Source: Lachnospiraceae bacterium UBA1759 (GTDB taxonomy: Bacteria; Bacillota; Clostridia; Lachnospirales; Lachnospiraceae). From it: a stretch of DNA of 64,000 bases. Made by a program: the position numbers and the translations under genes. Below, piece after piece: positions 7,681 through 16,694 of this stretch. The notes below the pieces were generated by a model. The model made no database searches. It saw only the letters and a list, made by a program, of their open reading frames with translations, and was not told the origin of the DNA. Within the stretch, counting starts at the first letter, position 1, and each line of letters starts with the position of its first letter. Where the stretch lies: the NCBI GenBank assembly GCA_002315555.1, contig DCHF01000055.1:322829-386828 (forward strand), in the 5' to 3' direction.

Positions 7681-8931
7681 ATGTTTGAGAATATTGCATT
7701 ATCCTTCCAGGGCATCTGGAATCATAAGACCCGTTCCCTTCTGACAATGCTCGGCATCATTATCGGTATCGCGGCCATCATCACGATCGTATCCACCATC
7801 AAGGGCACGAATGACCAGATCAAGCAGAACCTGATCGGTTCCGGCAACAATGTGGTCACGGTGCAGCTGGAAAGCGCGAGCGGAAACTACATCGACCTGG
7901 AGTACGGTCCGGCGCTTCAGGGCGTCAAAGTTGTGGACGATGCGGTCCTGAAGGAACTGACGGAGATCGAGGGCGTGGAAAGCGCTACCGCCTATGTCAA
8001 GAGAAGCTGGGTCAGCAGCCTGTATTACAAAAATACGTCCTTTGAAGGTAATCTGGCCGGCATCGATAAGTATTACTTTACGGTGCTGGGTTATCAGTTG
8101 AACTACGGACGCATGTTCATCGACTCCGATTACGCGGAGCACCGGAAGGTCGTCATCGTGGATACCAAGGCGATGCGCAGTATCTTTGACGGCGCGGATC
8201 CGCTTGGGGCAACGCTTGAAATGAACGGTGAAGTGTTCACCGTTGTCGGCGTCGTCGAGAATACTTCCAAGAACAACGTGGTCATCAATAACGTCAGCGA
8301 CTATTACACCTACTCCGATACATCCTCCGGCACCGTTTTCATGCCGGTCGATTCCTGGTCCGTCTGCTATAAGTATGACGAGCCGCGGACGGTCGCGGTC
8401 AAGGCGACCTCCACCGATGCCATGACGGATGTCGGCGATGCGGCTGCAAGCTATCTGAGCAGTGCGGTCATCACAAACAGCGAATATGTGTATAAGGCAG
8501 ACAATCTTCTTGAGCAGGCATCCGAACTGCAGGCACTGTCGCAGTCCACGAATCAGCAGCTGATCTGGATCGCAGGCATTTCCCTTCTGGTCGGCGGTAT
8601 CGGCGTCATGAACATCATGCTGGTATCCGTTTCCGAGCGTACGCGTGAGATCGGCCTGAAGAAGGCTATCGGCGCAAAGCGAAGAAGGATCCTTGGCCAG
8701 TTCCTGACGGAAGCCGGCGTTTTAACGAGCCTCGGCGGTCTGCTCGGTGTCCTGTGCGGCATCGGTCTGGCAAAGCTTCTTTCCAATGTCATCGGCACTC
8801 CGGCATCCATCAGTATTCCGGCCTGCGTGATCGCAGTGGTATTCTCCATGGTGATCGGTATCGTGTTCGGCCTGATCCCGGCGGTCAAAGCCGCGCGGCT
8901 GAATCCGATCGATGCATTAAGAAGAGATTAA
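7681..8931 (+). CDS. ABC exporter permease, MacB/FtsX type
   Basis: 416-residue permease of the MacB family: N-terminal helix (TRSLLTMLGIIIGIAAIITI), large extracytoplasmic MacB_PCD-like domain (about 45-275) and three C-terminal helices of the FtsX domain. The FtsX signature GIGVMNIMLVSVSERTREIG and the terminal GLIPAVKAARLNPIDALR are both present. An AAGGAGG site precedes ATG 7681, 12 bases after the adaptor stop. With the ATPase and two adaptors it should form an exporter for peptides, antibiotics or similar molecules; the sequence does not give the substrate. Confidence 0.92.
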   Translation: MFENIALSFQGIWNHKTRSLLTMLGIIIGIAAIITIVSTIKGTNDQIKQNLIGSGNNVVTVQLESASGNYIDLEYGPALQGVKVVDDAVLKELTEIEGVESATAYVKRSWVSSLYYKNTSFEGNLAGIDKYYFTVLGYQLNYGRMFIDSDYAEHRKVVIVDTKAMRSIFDGADPLGATLEMNGEVFTVVGVVENTSKNNVVINNVSDYYTYSDTSSGTVFMPVDSWSVCYKYDEPRTVAVKATSTDAMTDVGDAAASYLSSAVITNSEYVYKADNLLEQASELQALSQSTNQQLIWIAGISLLVGGIGVMNIMLVSVSERTREIGLKKAIGAKRRRILGQFLTEAGVLTSLGGLLGVLCGIGLAKLLSNVIGTPASISIPACVIAVVFSMVIGIVFGLIPAVKAARLNPIDALRRD

Positions 8932-8962
8932 AGCTTTCCCGTGACCGGCGCGCTGCCGGAAG

Positions 8963-9004
8963 AAAAGCCCCTTTCCCTGTACTTACGGGAGAGGGGCTTT
9001 TTGT
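8963..9004 (+). terminator. Terminator of the ABC export operon
   Basis: Near-perfect hairpin from AAAAGCCCC...TCCC to GGGA...GGGGCTTTTT, followed by T residues, shortly after the permease stop. Confidence 0.85.
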
Positions 9005-9072
9005 GTGACCGTGCAGACGTCCATCGGAAGGGGGCAAGCACACAGGATTTATCGTATTAAATGCGCAAAATA

Positions 9073-9102
9073 TTGACTTCACAACTCCGATTGTGCTAAT
9101 AT
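9073..9102 (+). promoter_or_regulatory. Predicted promoter of metA-ilvE
   Basis: TTGACT (9073-9078), an 18-bp spacer and TAATAT (9097-9102), 38 bp before metA. The leader is too short to hold a SAM riboswitch or T-box. Confidence 0.65.
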
Positions 9103-9140
9103 ATTGATTTATATAATATCTTTTTACGGGAGGATTCCAT

Positions 9141-10058
9141 ATGCCGATCAAGATACCGAATGATCTGCCGGCAAGGCAAACTCTCTCGGAAGAAAACATC
9201 TTTGTAATGGACGAGTTTCGCGCGACGAATCAGAAGATCAGACCGCTTCAGATAGCGATCCTGAACCTGATGCCGACCAAGGTCGATACGGAGACGCAGC
9301 TTTTCCGCCTGATCAGTAACACCCCGCTTCAGGTAGAGGCCGAGCTTATTCAGACCGCGTCCTACCATGCAAAAAATGTATCCGAAGAGCATCTTCTTAA
9401 ATTTTATAAAACCTTTGACGAGATCCGCGACCGCAGATTCGACGGTATGATCATTACCGGCGCACCGGTGGAGCAGATGGAGTTTGAGGAGGTTGCATAC
9501 TGGGATGAGCTTTGTGAGATCATGGAATGGACCAAGACTCACGTACACAGCACGTTCCATATCTGCTGGGGCGCACAGGCCGGACTGTATTATCATTTCG
9601 GAATTCAGAAACGCCCACTCGAGAAAAAACTGTTTGGTGTGTTCCCGCATGAGGTGGTGCGGAAGAGCTCCATTCTCTGCCGCGGTTTTGATGAGATCTT
9701 TATGATGCCGCATTCCAGACACACAACGGTCCTGCTTTCCGATGTGGAAAAGGTTCCGGAAATTAAAGTACTTGCGGTCTCCGAAGAAGCCGGCGTTTCC
9801 ATCATGTCCACGGATAACGGCAAGCAGATTTTTATTACCGGTCATTCCGAGTACGATCCCCGTACTCTTGAAAAAGAATATTTACGTGATAAGAACGCGG
9901 GACTTCCCATTGAAGTACCGAAGAATTATTACCCGAATGACGACGATACCAAGGCGCCCATGGTTACGTGGCGGTCCACTGCCAATTTGCTTTATTCAAA
10001 CTGGCTGAACTACTTTGTGTACCAGACGACACCGTATAATCTGAATGAGATCAGATAA
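9141..10058 (+). CDS. metA: Homoserine O-acyltransferase MetA, predicted acetyl-CoA type
   Basis: Catalyses acylation of homoserine, the first committed step of methionine synthesis. The 305-residue protein matches MetA end to end: start [11 protein letters not shown], nucleophile Cys142 in [10 protein letters not shown], and His236/Glu238 in ITGHSEYD. Known work on the family shows residue 111 sets acyl specificity, with Gly for succinyl-CoA (E. coli) and Glu for acetyl-CoA (Bacillus). Here the motif is [10 protein letters not shown], with Glu at 111, so acetyl transfer is predicted. GGGAGG lies seven bases before ATG 9141. It is followed 18 bases later by ilvE, apparently in the same transcript. 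Confidence 0.95.
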   Translation: MPIKIPNDLPARQTLSEENIFVMDEFRATNQKIRPLQIAILNLMPTKVDTETQLFRLISNTPLQVEAELIQTASYHAKNVSEEHLLKFYKTFDEIRDRRFDGMIITGAPVEQMEFEEVAYWDELCEIMEWTKTHVHSTFHICWGAQAGLYYHFGIQKRPLEKKLFGVFPHEVVRKSSILCRGFDEIFMMPHSRHTTVLLSDVEKVPEIKVLAVSEEAGVSIMSTDNGKQIFITGHSEYDPRTLEKEYLRDKNAGLPIEVPKNYYPNDDDTKAPMVTWRSTANLLYSNWLNYFVYQTTPYNLNEIR

Positions 10059-10076
10059 TAAGAGGAGGAGAAAAAC

Positions 10077-11141
10077 ATGAATATTTCAATCACAAAGGTG
10101 GATCAGCTCAAGGAAAAGACCCCGGCCGATCAGCTCGGTTTCGGTAAGGTTTTCACGGACCACATGTTCCTGATGGACTGGTCTTCCGAAGAAGGCTGGC
10201 ACGATGCGCGCATCGTCCCGTTCGGACGCATCGACTTGCATCCGGCATGCACCGCACTTCATTACGGCTCTGAGATCTTTGAAGGTCTGAAGGCATACAG
10301 AACGGAAAGCGGCGAAGTTCAGCTGTTCCGGCCCATTGAAAACATTAAGAGAATGAATCGTTCCGCAGAGCGTCTCTGCCTGCCGACCATTCCGGAAGAC
10401 ATGTTCATGGAGATCCTGGACACCTTCGTTGGCATGGAGCAGGATTGGACCCCGTCCGAGCCGGCAACCTCTCTTTACATCCGTCCGTTCATGTTCGGTA
10501 ATGATGAGACCCTCGGCGTTCATGCGGTTCATCACGCGCTGTTTATGATCATCCTTTCACCGGTTGGCACCTACTACAAGGAAGGCCTGAACCCGGTCAA
10601 GATCATGATCGAGGACCAGGATGTCCGTGCGGTACGCGGCGGTACCGGCGAAGCAAAGTGCGGCGGTAACTATGCAGCGTCCAACCGTGCAGGTGAGCGT
10701 GCCGAAAAGCAGGGTTACTCTCAGGTACTGTGGCTCGATGGTGTTGAACAGAAGTACATCGAGGAAGTCGGCGCCATGAACGTTATGTTCAAAATCGCAG
10801 GCGAGGTCGTTACCCCGATGCTGACCGGCTCCATTCTTCCGGGTATCACGAGAAAGTCCTGCCTGGAGATCCTTCGCAAGGAAGGCTACAAGGTCAGCGA
10901 GCGCAGAATCAGCGTCGATGAGCTGGATGCAGCTATGGCAAACGGCACCCTGGAAGAAGCATGGGGCACCGGTACCGCAGCAGTCGTATCCCCGATCGGC
11001 GAGCTGATGTACAAGGGACGCAAGTACATCGTCAACAATAACGAGATCGGCGAAGTTACCCAGCATCTGTACGATACCATGACCGGTATTCAGTGGGGAA
11101 AGATCGAAGATTCATACGGCTGGATCCACAAGCTGCAGTAA
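10077..11141 (+). CDS. ilvE: Branched-chain amino acid aminotransferase
   Basis: Fold-type IV PLP enzyme that transfers the amino group between glutamate and branched-chain 2-oxo acids, the last step of Val, Leu and Ile synthesis. The 354-residue length and the motif GTGEAKCGGNYAAS, with the PLP-binding Lys at position 194, fit the BCAT subgroup closer to the eukaryotic-like enzymes. LWLDGVEQKYIEEVGAMN follows, as expected. A GAGGAGG site precedes the ATG. The stop codon lies inside a 21-bp direct repeat, and a perfect bidirectional terminator follows. Confidence 0.95.
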   Translation: MNISITKVDQLKEKTPADQLGFGKVFTDHMFLMDWSSEEGWHDARIVPFGRIDLHPACTALHYGSEIFEGLKAYRTESGEVQLFRPIENIKRMNRSAERLCLPTIPEDMFMEILDTFVGMEQDWTPSEPATSLYIRPFMFGNDETLGVHAVHHALFMIILSPVGTYYKEGLNPVKIMIEDQDVRAVRGGTGEAKCGGNYAASNRAGERAEKQGYSQVLWLDGVEQKYIEEVGAMNVMFKIAGEVVTPMLTGSILPGITRKSCLEILRKEGYKVSERRISVDELDAAMANGTLEEAWGTGTAAVVSPIGELMYKGRKYIVNNNEIGEVTQHLYDTMTGIQWGKIEDSYGWIHKLQ

Positions 11142-11175
11142 TTCAGTGAGATGAAAGCTGCAGTAATTCAGTGAG
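11130..11175 (+). repeat. 21-bp tandem duplication over the ilvE stop codon
   Basis: AAGCTGCAGTAATTCAGTGAG occurs at 11130-11150 and again at 11155-11175. Copy 1 contains the last codons and TAA of ilvE; copy 2 is untranslated. It looks like a recent small duplication. Confidence 0.9.
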
Positions 11176-11206
11176 CTTTTAAATAAACGACGCTGTGAAA
11201 GATAAG

Positions 11207-11251
11207 AAAAGGCGCTGTGAAAAATCAGGATGATTTTTCACAGCGCCTTTT
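11207..11251. terminator. Bidirectional terminator between ilvE and MATE gene
   Basis: Perfect 21-bp inverted repeat (AAAAGGCGCTGTGAAAAATCA) with a 3-base loop; A-run on one side and T-run on the other, so it can stop transcription from both converging genes. Confidence 0.92.
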
Positions 11252-11255
11252 AGCG

Positions 11256-12614
11256 TTATCTTTCCCGATACTGCCGGAAGGTCTTAACGAGCGAGACTAC
11301 AAAGACGATCGTCGTCAGTGTCCAGGTCAGCGGATAAGCCCAGGCGATAACATCGTACACCGGAATGAAGTGCAGTGTCACCGTAACGTAAAGGATACGG
11401 ATGACGCACCAACAGATCAGCATGGCGAACATCGGAACGACGGCCTTCTGATAGCCGCGGAGCACACCGGCGGCCACGTGAGAGAAGCTCAGGACAAAGA
11501 AGAAGAGCGGCTGGATCGCGGCGTTTCGCATACCATAGGCAAGGGCTTCTTCGCTGCTTATAAACAATTTCAGAAGGGACGGGGCAAAGAAGTAGACCAG
11601 TACGCCGATGAATTCCGCGGTGGCGATACCGATCAGAAGTCCCAGGTAACTGCCCTGACGCGCGCGCTTTCGATTGCCTGCGCCCAGGTTCTGACTGACA
11701 AAGGTCGGAAGCGTCATTGCCATACAGGTGACCGGCAGGAACGCAAAGCCTTCGATCTTTGCGTATGCGCCCTGACCGGACATGGCATACGCGCCGAAGG
11801 AATTGATATTGGCCTGGATGACCATGTTGCCGATGCTGATAACGGAACCCTGGATGGCTGTGGGGAGGCCCTGACGAAGCACATCCTTCATCATGAAGGC
11901 GTGATATTTGAGCTTCCTCCAATCGATGTGGGAGGCATCATCGGCCTTCATCATACGGATGAGGCACATGACCGCGGCCACGCCCTGGGAAAAGACAGTC
12001 GCGAGCGCTGCACCGGCCACGCCGGTGCGGAAGCCGGCCACCAGGATCAGGTCAAGCACCACGTTCAGAACGGAAGAGACCGCCAGATAGTAGAGCGGGC
12101 GGATACTGTCGCCGAGGGCACGCATGATCGACATAAAAATATTGTACATGATGACCGTTGTGATGCCGCCGAAGTAGATCGTGAAATAAAGGCGGGAAGA
12201 GGGCAGCACGCTGTCCGGAATGTTCATCCAGCTTAACAGGAACGGTGTCAGGATGAGTGCGACGATCGTGGAAAGGACCGAGGCGATGAGGCCCATCAGG
12301 ACGTTCGTGTGAACGGCTTTGGAAACGTTTTCAGCGTCGCGCGCACCGAAGTATTTGGAAATGATGACGCCGCCGCCGGTCGCAAGACCGCTGCAGAAAC
12401 CGGTGATGAGCCAAAGCACATTGCCGGAGGAGCTGACCGCGGCGAAAGCGGCATTGTCCGCGAAGTTACCGACGACCCAGGCGTCCGCGAGGTTGTACAT
12501 CTGCTGCAGCAGCTGGCCGATGAAGAGCGGAACGGCAAAGGAAAGAATACCCTTTAGGATCGGGCCATGTGTCAGGTCTAATGCGGTGGTTTTTTCAGAG
12601 TTTTTAATATTCAT
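11256..12614 (-). CDS. MATE family multidrug/cation exporter
   Basis: 452-residue polytopic protein of the MATE family (12 predicted helices in two halves), which exports drugs or metabolites in exchange for Na+ or H+. N-terminal landmarks are GPILKGILSFAVPLFIGQLLQ and MYNLADAWVVGNFA. The second half begins near GLPTAIQGSVISIGNMVIQ, and the tail is short and basic. It converges on ilvE. No regulator gene sits beside it. The substrate cannot be predicted. A second MATE gene at 61993 is a distinct paralogue. Confidence 0.9.
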   Translation of the reverse strand: MNIKNSEKTTALDLTHGPILKGILSFAVPLFIGQLLQQMYNLADAWVVGNFADNAAFAAVSSSGNVLWLITGFCSGLATGGGVIISKYFGARDAENVSKAVHTNVLMGLIASVLSTIVALILTPFLLSWMNIPDSVLPSSRLYFTIYFGGITTVIMYNIFMSIMRALGDSIRPLYYLAVSSVLNVVLDLILVAGFRTGVAGAALATVFSQGVAAVMCLIRMMKADDASHIDWRKLKYHAFMMKDVLRQGLPTAIQGSVISIGNMVIQANINSFGAYAMSGQGAYAKIEGFAFLPVTCMAMTLPTFVSQNLGAGNRKRARQGSYLGLLIGIATAEFIGVLVYFFAPSLLKLFISSEEALAYGMRNAAIQPLFFFVLSFSHVAAGVLRGYQKAVVPMFAMLICWCVIRILYVTVTLHFIPVYDVIAWAYPLTWTLTTIVFVVSLVKTFRQYRER

Positions 12615-12965
12615 AAAGATATTTCCGTACAGTCATGATGATTGAAATCCGGTGCGTATTTTGTATGCCCGGAAAGTATATACCGGATCGCCGCGGGATA
12701 TGCAGACGTTTGCTCGTTTTACGACCCGCGCCCCCCCCTGACAACTTGATGATTTTACCAGAATAATGACAAAAAAGCAATATGAGTAAAGGGCTTGCAG
12801 CAACGTGATCCGGCGTAGATTATTCTTATTTCAAGGGCGATTTTTGGGGTTGTCATTCGAAAAAAGGGTGATATGATAGAGAATGAAACCGATCGGAAGA
12901 CGGCATCCGGATCACGGAATGCCCGGTTCAGACGATCAAACGGAACAAACAATACGGAGGATCAT
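12615..12965. other. Intergenic region of about 350 bp
   Basis: Separates the MATE gene (minus) from the Gfo/Idh gene (plus). It holds one clear plus-strand promoter (12850-12877) and a run of eight C (12731-12738). No coding sequence or recognisable RNA was seen. Confidence 0.6.
12850..12877 (+). promoter_or_regulatory. Predicted promoter of the Gfo/Idh pair
   Basis: TTGTCA (12850-12855), a 16-bp spacer and TATGAT (12872-12877). The in-frame ATG at 12873 overlaps this -10 box, which argues against that start for the following gene. Confidence 0.6.
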
Positions 12966-14045
12966 ATGGCACTTTCAAAGGACGGAATGAATTATGCACC
13001 GAAGGGAAGACCGGCACCGGTCGTGGCGCCGGGCGAGTTTGTGTTTGCGGCGATCGGCCTGGATCACGGTCATATTTACGGGATGAGTAACGGCCTGATC
13101 GAAGCCGGTGCAACGTTAAAATGGGTGTATGACCCGGATCCGGAAAAGGTAAAGAAATTTGCGGAAACGTATCCCGGCGTGAAGGCAGCGGCATCGGAAG
13201 AGGAGGTCCTTCGGGATCCGGAGGTGCAGATGGTCGCAGGCGCCGCGGTCACGTCCGAGCGTGCGGCACTCGGTATCCGGGCGATGAAAGCCGGAAAGGA
13301 TTATTTTACGGACAAGGCACCGCTCACTACACTGGAGCAGCTGGCAGCCGTCAAAGATACGATCAAAGAGACCGGAAAGAAATACATGTGCTATTTCAGT
13401 GAGCGCCTGCATGTGGAGGCTGCGGTCTTTGCGGGACAATTGATCGAGCAGGGGGCCATCGGCCGGGTACTGCAGGTCATCGGCATGGGACCGCACCGTG
13501 AAACTCCGGGCTCCCGTCCCGACTGGTTCTATGAGAAGGAAAAATACGGTGGGATCCTGTGTGACATCGGCAGCCATCAGATCGAGCAGTTTTTATTCTA
13601 CTGCGGTGTGGAAGAGGCGACGGTGGAGCATTGCCAGATTGCAAACTATGCACATCCGGATCATCCGGGGCTGGATGACTTCGGCGACTGTACGCTGAAG
13701 GGCGATAACGGCACGTCCATGTATTTCCGCGTGGACTGGTTCACGCCGGACGGCCTGGGCACCTGGGGCGACGGCCGCACCTTCATTTTAGGTACCGACG
13801 GCTACATCGAGCTCCGTAAATACATCAACGTCGGCATGAACGACGGAACGCAGAATCATGTCTTCATGGTCGATAAAGAGGGCGAGCATCATTACGAAGT
13901 GACCGGTCAGGTCGGCTATCCGTTCTTCGGACAACTGATCCTGGACTGCCTGAACCGCACGGAGAATGCCATGACGCAGGCGCATTGCCTGAAGGCGGCA
14001 GAGCTTGCGGTCATCGCGGAGATGAAGGCGGAAAAGCTGGCATAA
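12966..14045 (+). CDS. Gfo/Idh/MocA family oxidoreductase
   Basis: NAD(P)-dependent oxidoreductase of about 359 residues with an N-terminal Rossmann fold and C-terminal alpha/beta domain. Members oxidise or epimerise sugars, inositols and related polyols. The usual GxGxxG is degenerate here (AAIGLDHGHIYGMSNGLIEAG), and the EKP motif region reads FTDKAPL, with the Lys kept. GGILCDIGSHQIEQFLFY supplies the second-domain Asp and His. GGAGG at 12956-12960 sets the start at ATG 12966 and not at the longer frame. It lies 85 bases before a second family member, and both probably act in one sugar pathway; the substrate is unknown. Confidence 0.85.
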   Translation: MALSKDGMNYAPKGRPAPVVAPGEFVFAAIGLDHGHIYGMSNGLIEAGATLKWVYDPDPEKVKKFAETYPGVKAAASEEEVLRDPEVQMVAGAAVTSERAALGIRAMKAGKDYFTDKAPLTTLEQLAAVKDTIKETGKKYMCYFSERLHVEAAVFAGQLIEQGAIGRVLQVIGMGPHRETPGSRPDWFYEKEKYGGILCDIGSHQIEQFLFYCGVEEATVEHCQIANYAHPDHPGLDDFGDCTLKGDNGTSMYFRVDWFTPDGLGTWGDGRTFILGTDGYIELRKYINVGMNDGTQNHVFMVDKEGEHHYEVTGQVGYPFFGQLILDCLNRTENAMTQAHCLKAAELAVIAEMKAEKLA

Positions 14046-14130
14046 AAGAGAAACCGCCGGAATGCCTGTTTGCAAAAGAAAAGCGGCTTCCGGACGTACA
14101 TAAATTCAATTGAAGAATCGAGGAAATCCC

Positions 14131-15309
14131 ATGTTATACGCAGCAGTTGTCGGAACCGGTAATATCTGTCACGCACACATCACGGGCTTGTTGACTTTCC
14201 CCGATCGGGTGAAGATCGTGGCACTTTGCGACATCTATCCGGAAAAGGCGGAAGCGGTCAAAGCGGAGTTCGGGCTTTCGGACGCCGTCGTTTTTGATGA
14301 CCATGAAAAGATGCTTGCGAGCGGTCTCCGGATCGACGTGGTGCACATCTGCACGCCGCCGTCCTCCCATGCGGAGATCGCCATCAACTCCATGAATTCC
14401 GGAAAGGACGTCCTTGTGGAGAAGCCGATGGCCACCTGCCTCGCCGAGTGCGATGCGATGCTTGAAGCGGAGAAAAAGAACGGCGTGACGCTTGGACAGA
14501 TCGCCCAGAACCGTTTTCAGAACGAGATCCGTAAGCTGAAGATCGTGGCAGACAGCGGCCTTGCGGGCAAGATCCGCTGTGCTCACGTAAATTCCTTATG
14601 GTGGCGCGGTCACTGCTATTATGATCTTTGGTGGCGTGGAACATGGGAGAAGGAGGGCGGCGGCCCGACCCTGAACCATGCGGTCCATCATATCGACATG
14701 GTCAACTGGATCGAGGGCTGTCTTCCGGACGAGGTCACGGCTATGCTTGCCAATGTTATGCACGATAACTCCGAATGCGAGGACCTTTCCTTTGCGGTCC
14801 TGAAATATGCGGACGGCGGTCTGGCATCGGTCACGAGCTCCGTTGTGCATCACGGAGAAGAGCAGGGCATCGTCCTGCAGTGTGAAAAAGCGAAGATCTC
14901 AGCGCCCTGGAGCGTTAAGGCGGAGGTGACCCGTCCGAACGGCTTCCCGCAGGATCACGACGGCACTACAGAGGCAGATGAGCTGATCCGCAAGCTGAAC
15001 GAACTCTACGAATCCATTCCGGACCTTCCGTACACCGGACATACCGGCGAGATCGATGACTACTATACCGCGCTCGAAAACGGTACCCGTCCGCTGATCA
15101 CCGCCGAGGACGGCCGCAAAACGGTGGAATTGATCACGGCAATCTACAAAGCCGGCTGCCGGAAGGAATATGTTTACCTGCCGTTCAAACCGGACGATGA
15201 GTATTATACCCAGGCGGGGATTTTAAAGAACGCCGTGCATTTCTATGAGAAGACCGGCCACGTGGAAAACTTCGCGGCGGATACCATCACGCTCGGAAAT
15301 CACAAATAA
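14131..15309 (+). CDS. Gfo/Idh/MocA family oxidoreductase
   Basis: 392-residue family member with a classical Rossmann motif (AAVVGTGNICHAHITGL) and EKP motif (VLVEKPMATCLAECDAML). In the second domain, GGGPTLNHAVHHIDMVNWI carries the catalytic-type His residues. ATG 14131 is preceded by GAGGA at six bases; an upstream TTG at 14110 in the same frame has no site. It follows another Gfo/Idh/MocA gene and ends with a strong terminator, so the pair forms a small operon. Related proteins act on inositol or sugar derivatives; this one is not further assignable. Confidence 0.88.
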   Translation: MLYAAVVGTGNICHAHITGLLTFPDRVKIVALCDIYPEKAEAVKAEFGLSDAVVFDDHEKMLASGLRIDVVHICTPPSSHAEIAINSMNSGKDVLVEKPMATCLAECDAMLEAEKKNGVTLGQIAQNRFQNEIRKLKIVADSGLAGKIRCAHVNSLWWRGHCYYDLWWRGTWEKEGGGPTLNHAVHHIDMVNWIEGCLPDEVTAMLANVMHDNSECEDLSFAVLKYADGGLASVTSSVVHHGEEQGIVLQCEKAKISAPWSVKAEVTRPNGFPQDHDGTTEADELIRKLNELYESIPDLPYTGHTGEIDDYYTALENGTRPLITAEDGRKTVELITAIYKAGCRKEYVYLPFKPDDEYYTQAGILKNAVHFYEKTGHVENFAADTITLGNHK

Positions 15310-15333
15310 CGACGACATATGTTCAATAAGACG

Positions 15334-15363
15334 AAAAAAGGACCCGGAAGCGGGTCCTTTTTT
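15334..15363 (+). terminator. Terminator of the Gfo/Idh pair
   Basis: Perfect 13-bp stem AAAAAAGGACCCG / CGGGTCCTTTTTT with loop GAAG and a T-run. Confidence 0.92.
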
Positions 15364-15472
15364 GCTTACAGAAAAGGGCGTAATGCTTGCTATTTCCCGC
15401 CTTTCCTGTTATTCTATAATATACGGCTTAGTATACCTAAAGCCGACAATCTTCAAAAGGCAGGAGCTTCAA

Positions 15473-16693
15473 ATGAAAGAAAAGAGGAAATTTAAGTACA
15501 ACGTCACACTGTGGATCGTGATCGGTCTTGCACTCGGCATCGTGGTCGGTCTGGTCATGCCCGATTTTATGTATACTCCGCTCAGCGTAGTGGCGACCAT
15601 TTACATGTCTGCCCTTCGTATGATGATCTATCCGCTGGTATTCTGCAGCCTGGTCATGGGCATCGTCGGCATCGGCAACATCACAAAGACCGGTAAGATC
15701 GGCCTGCATGCGCTTCTCTGGTATGTCGGCACAACGTTCTTTGCATCTTTCCTCGGACTGATCCTTCCGAAGATCCTTCACCTTGGTGAGGGCGCAAACA
15801 TCGTATCCACAGGCGCGGAAGTCGAAGCAGCCACCTTTGGCGGTCTTCTGGACACCGTGACCTCCATCCTTCCGTCCAACCCGATCGTGTCCTTCGTTGA
15901 AGGCAACATGCTTCAGATCCTGGCATTCGCCGTCATCATCGGTCTTGCATGCCTGTCCTTAAAGGAAAAGGCACAGCCGGTCGTCGATCTTTGCGGCGCA
16001 GTCAATGACATCTCCATCCTTGTTGTCAGCAAGGTCATGATGTGCACCCCGGTCGGTGTCTTCTGCTGTATCGCGACTGTTATGTACTCCAACGGTGTAT
16101 CCACTATGCTGGAGCTCGGTCAGGTCATGCTGGCACTGTACATCACCTACGCCCTGTACGCAATTCTGATCTACGGCGGTATGGTCAAGCTCGTCGGTAA
16201 GATGAGCCCCGTCAAGTTCTTCAAGGGTGTTGCACCGGCTGCTCTTAACGCATTCGGCACCTGCTCTTCAAGCGCTACCATTCCGATCTCCATGAAGTGC
16301 GCGACCGAGAACCTTGAGGTTCCGGAAGAGATCTCTTCTCTGACCCTTCCGCTCGGCGCTACCATCAACATGGACGCTGTTTCCATCGTCATGAGCTTCA
16401 TGATCACCTTCTTCGCATCCGCTTGCGGCATTCCGCTTACCACGGGTACGATGATCACGATCCTGGCTTGTAACGTTCTGCTCAGCATCGGTACCCCGGG
16501 CGTTCCCGGCGGTGCGATCGCAGCATTTGCCGCACTGGCACCCATCGCAGGTCTGCCGGTCAGCACGATCCTCGGTGTTTACATCGCTGTCAACACCCTG
16601 GCCGATATGGGCGCGACCTGTGTCAACGTTTTAGGTGACCTGGCTTGTACCACCGTTATGAAATACACGTTAAGAAAAGAAACCGGAAAGTAA
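15473..16693 (+). CDS. Dicarboxylate/amino acid:cation symporter (DAACS, GltP-like)
   Basis: Sodium- or proton-coupled importer of glutamate, aspartate or C4-dicarboxylates, about 406 residues. Family signatures are the serine-rich re-entrant loop FGTCSSSATIPISMK, the motif GATINMDAVSIVMSF in helix 7 (one Gly of the usual NMDG replaced by Ala) and GTPGVPGGAIAAF. AGGAG lies seven bases before ATG 15473; the longer open frame upstream crosses a terminator and is rejected. The next gene begins one base after the stop, so symporter and AAA+ protein are co-transcribed. Confidence 0.92.
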   Translation: MKEKRKFKYNVTLWIVIGLALGIVVGLVMPDFMYTPLSVVATIYMSALRMMIYPLVFCSLVMGIVGIGNITKTGKIGLHALLWYVGTTFFASFLGLILPKILHLGEGANIVSTGAEVEAATFGGLLDTVTSILPSNPIVSFVEGNMLQILAFAVIIGLACLSLKEKAQPVVDLCGAVNDISILVVSKVMMCTPVGVFCCIATVMYSNGVSTMLELGQVMLALYITYALYAILIYGGMVKLVGKMSPVKFFKGVAPAALNAFGTCSSSATIPISMKCATENLEVPEEISSLTLPLGATINMDAVSIVMSFMITFFASACGIPLTTGTMITILACNVLLSIGTPGVPGGAIAAFAALAPIAGLPVSTILGVYIAVNTLADMGATCVNVLGDLACTTVMKYTLRKETGK

Positions 16694-16694
16694 T

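Noticed and set aside
9003..9140. SAM riboswitch or T-box before metA
   Set aside because: The promoter lies only 38 bp before the start, leaving no room for such a leader.
12731..12738. Run of eight C as a phase-variable switch
   Set aside because: It lies between genes and does not fall in a promoter spacer or reading frame that it could switch.
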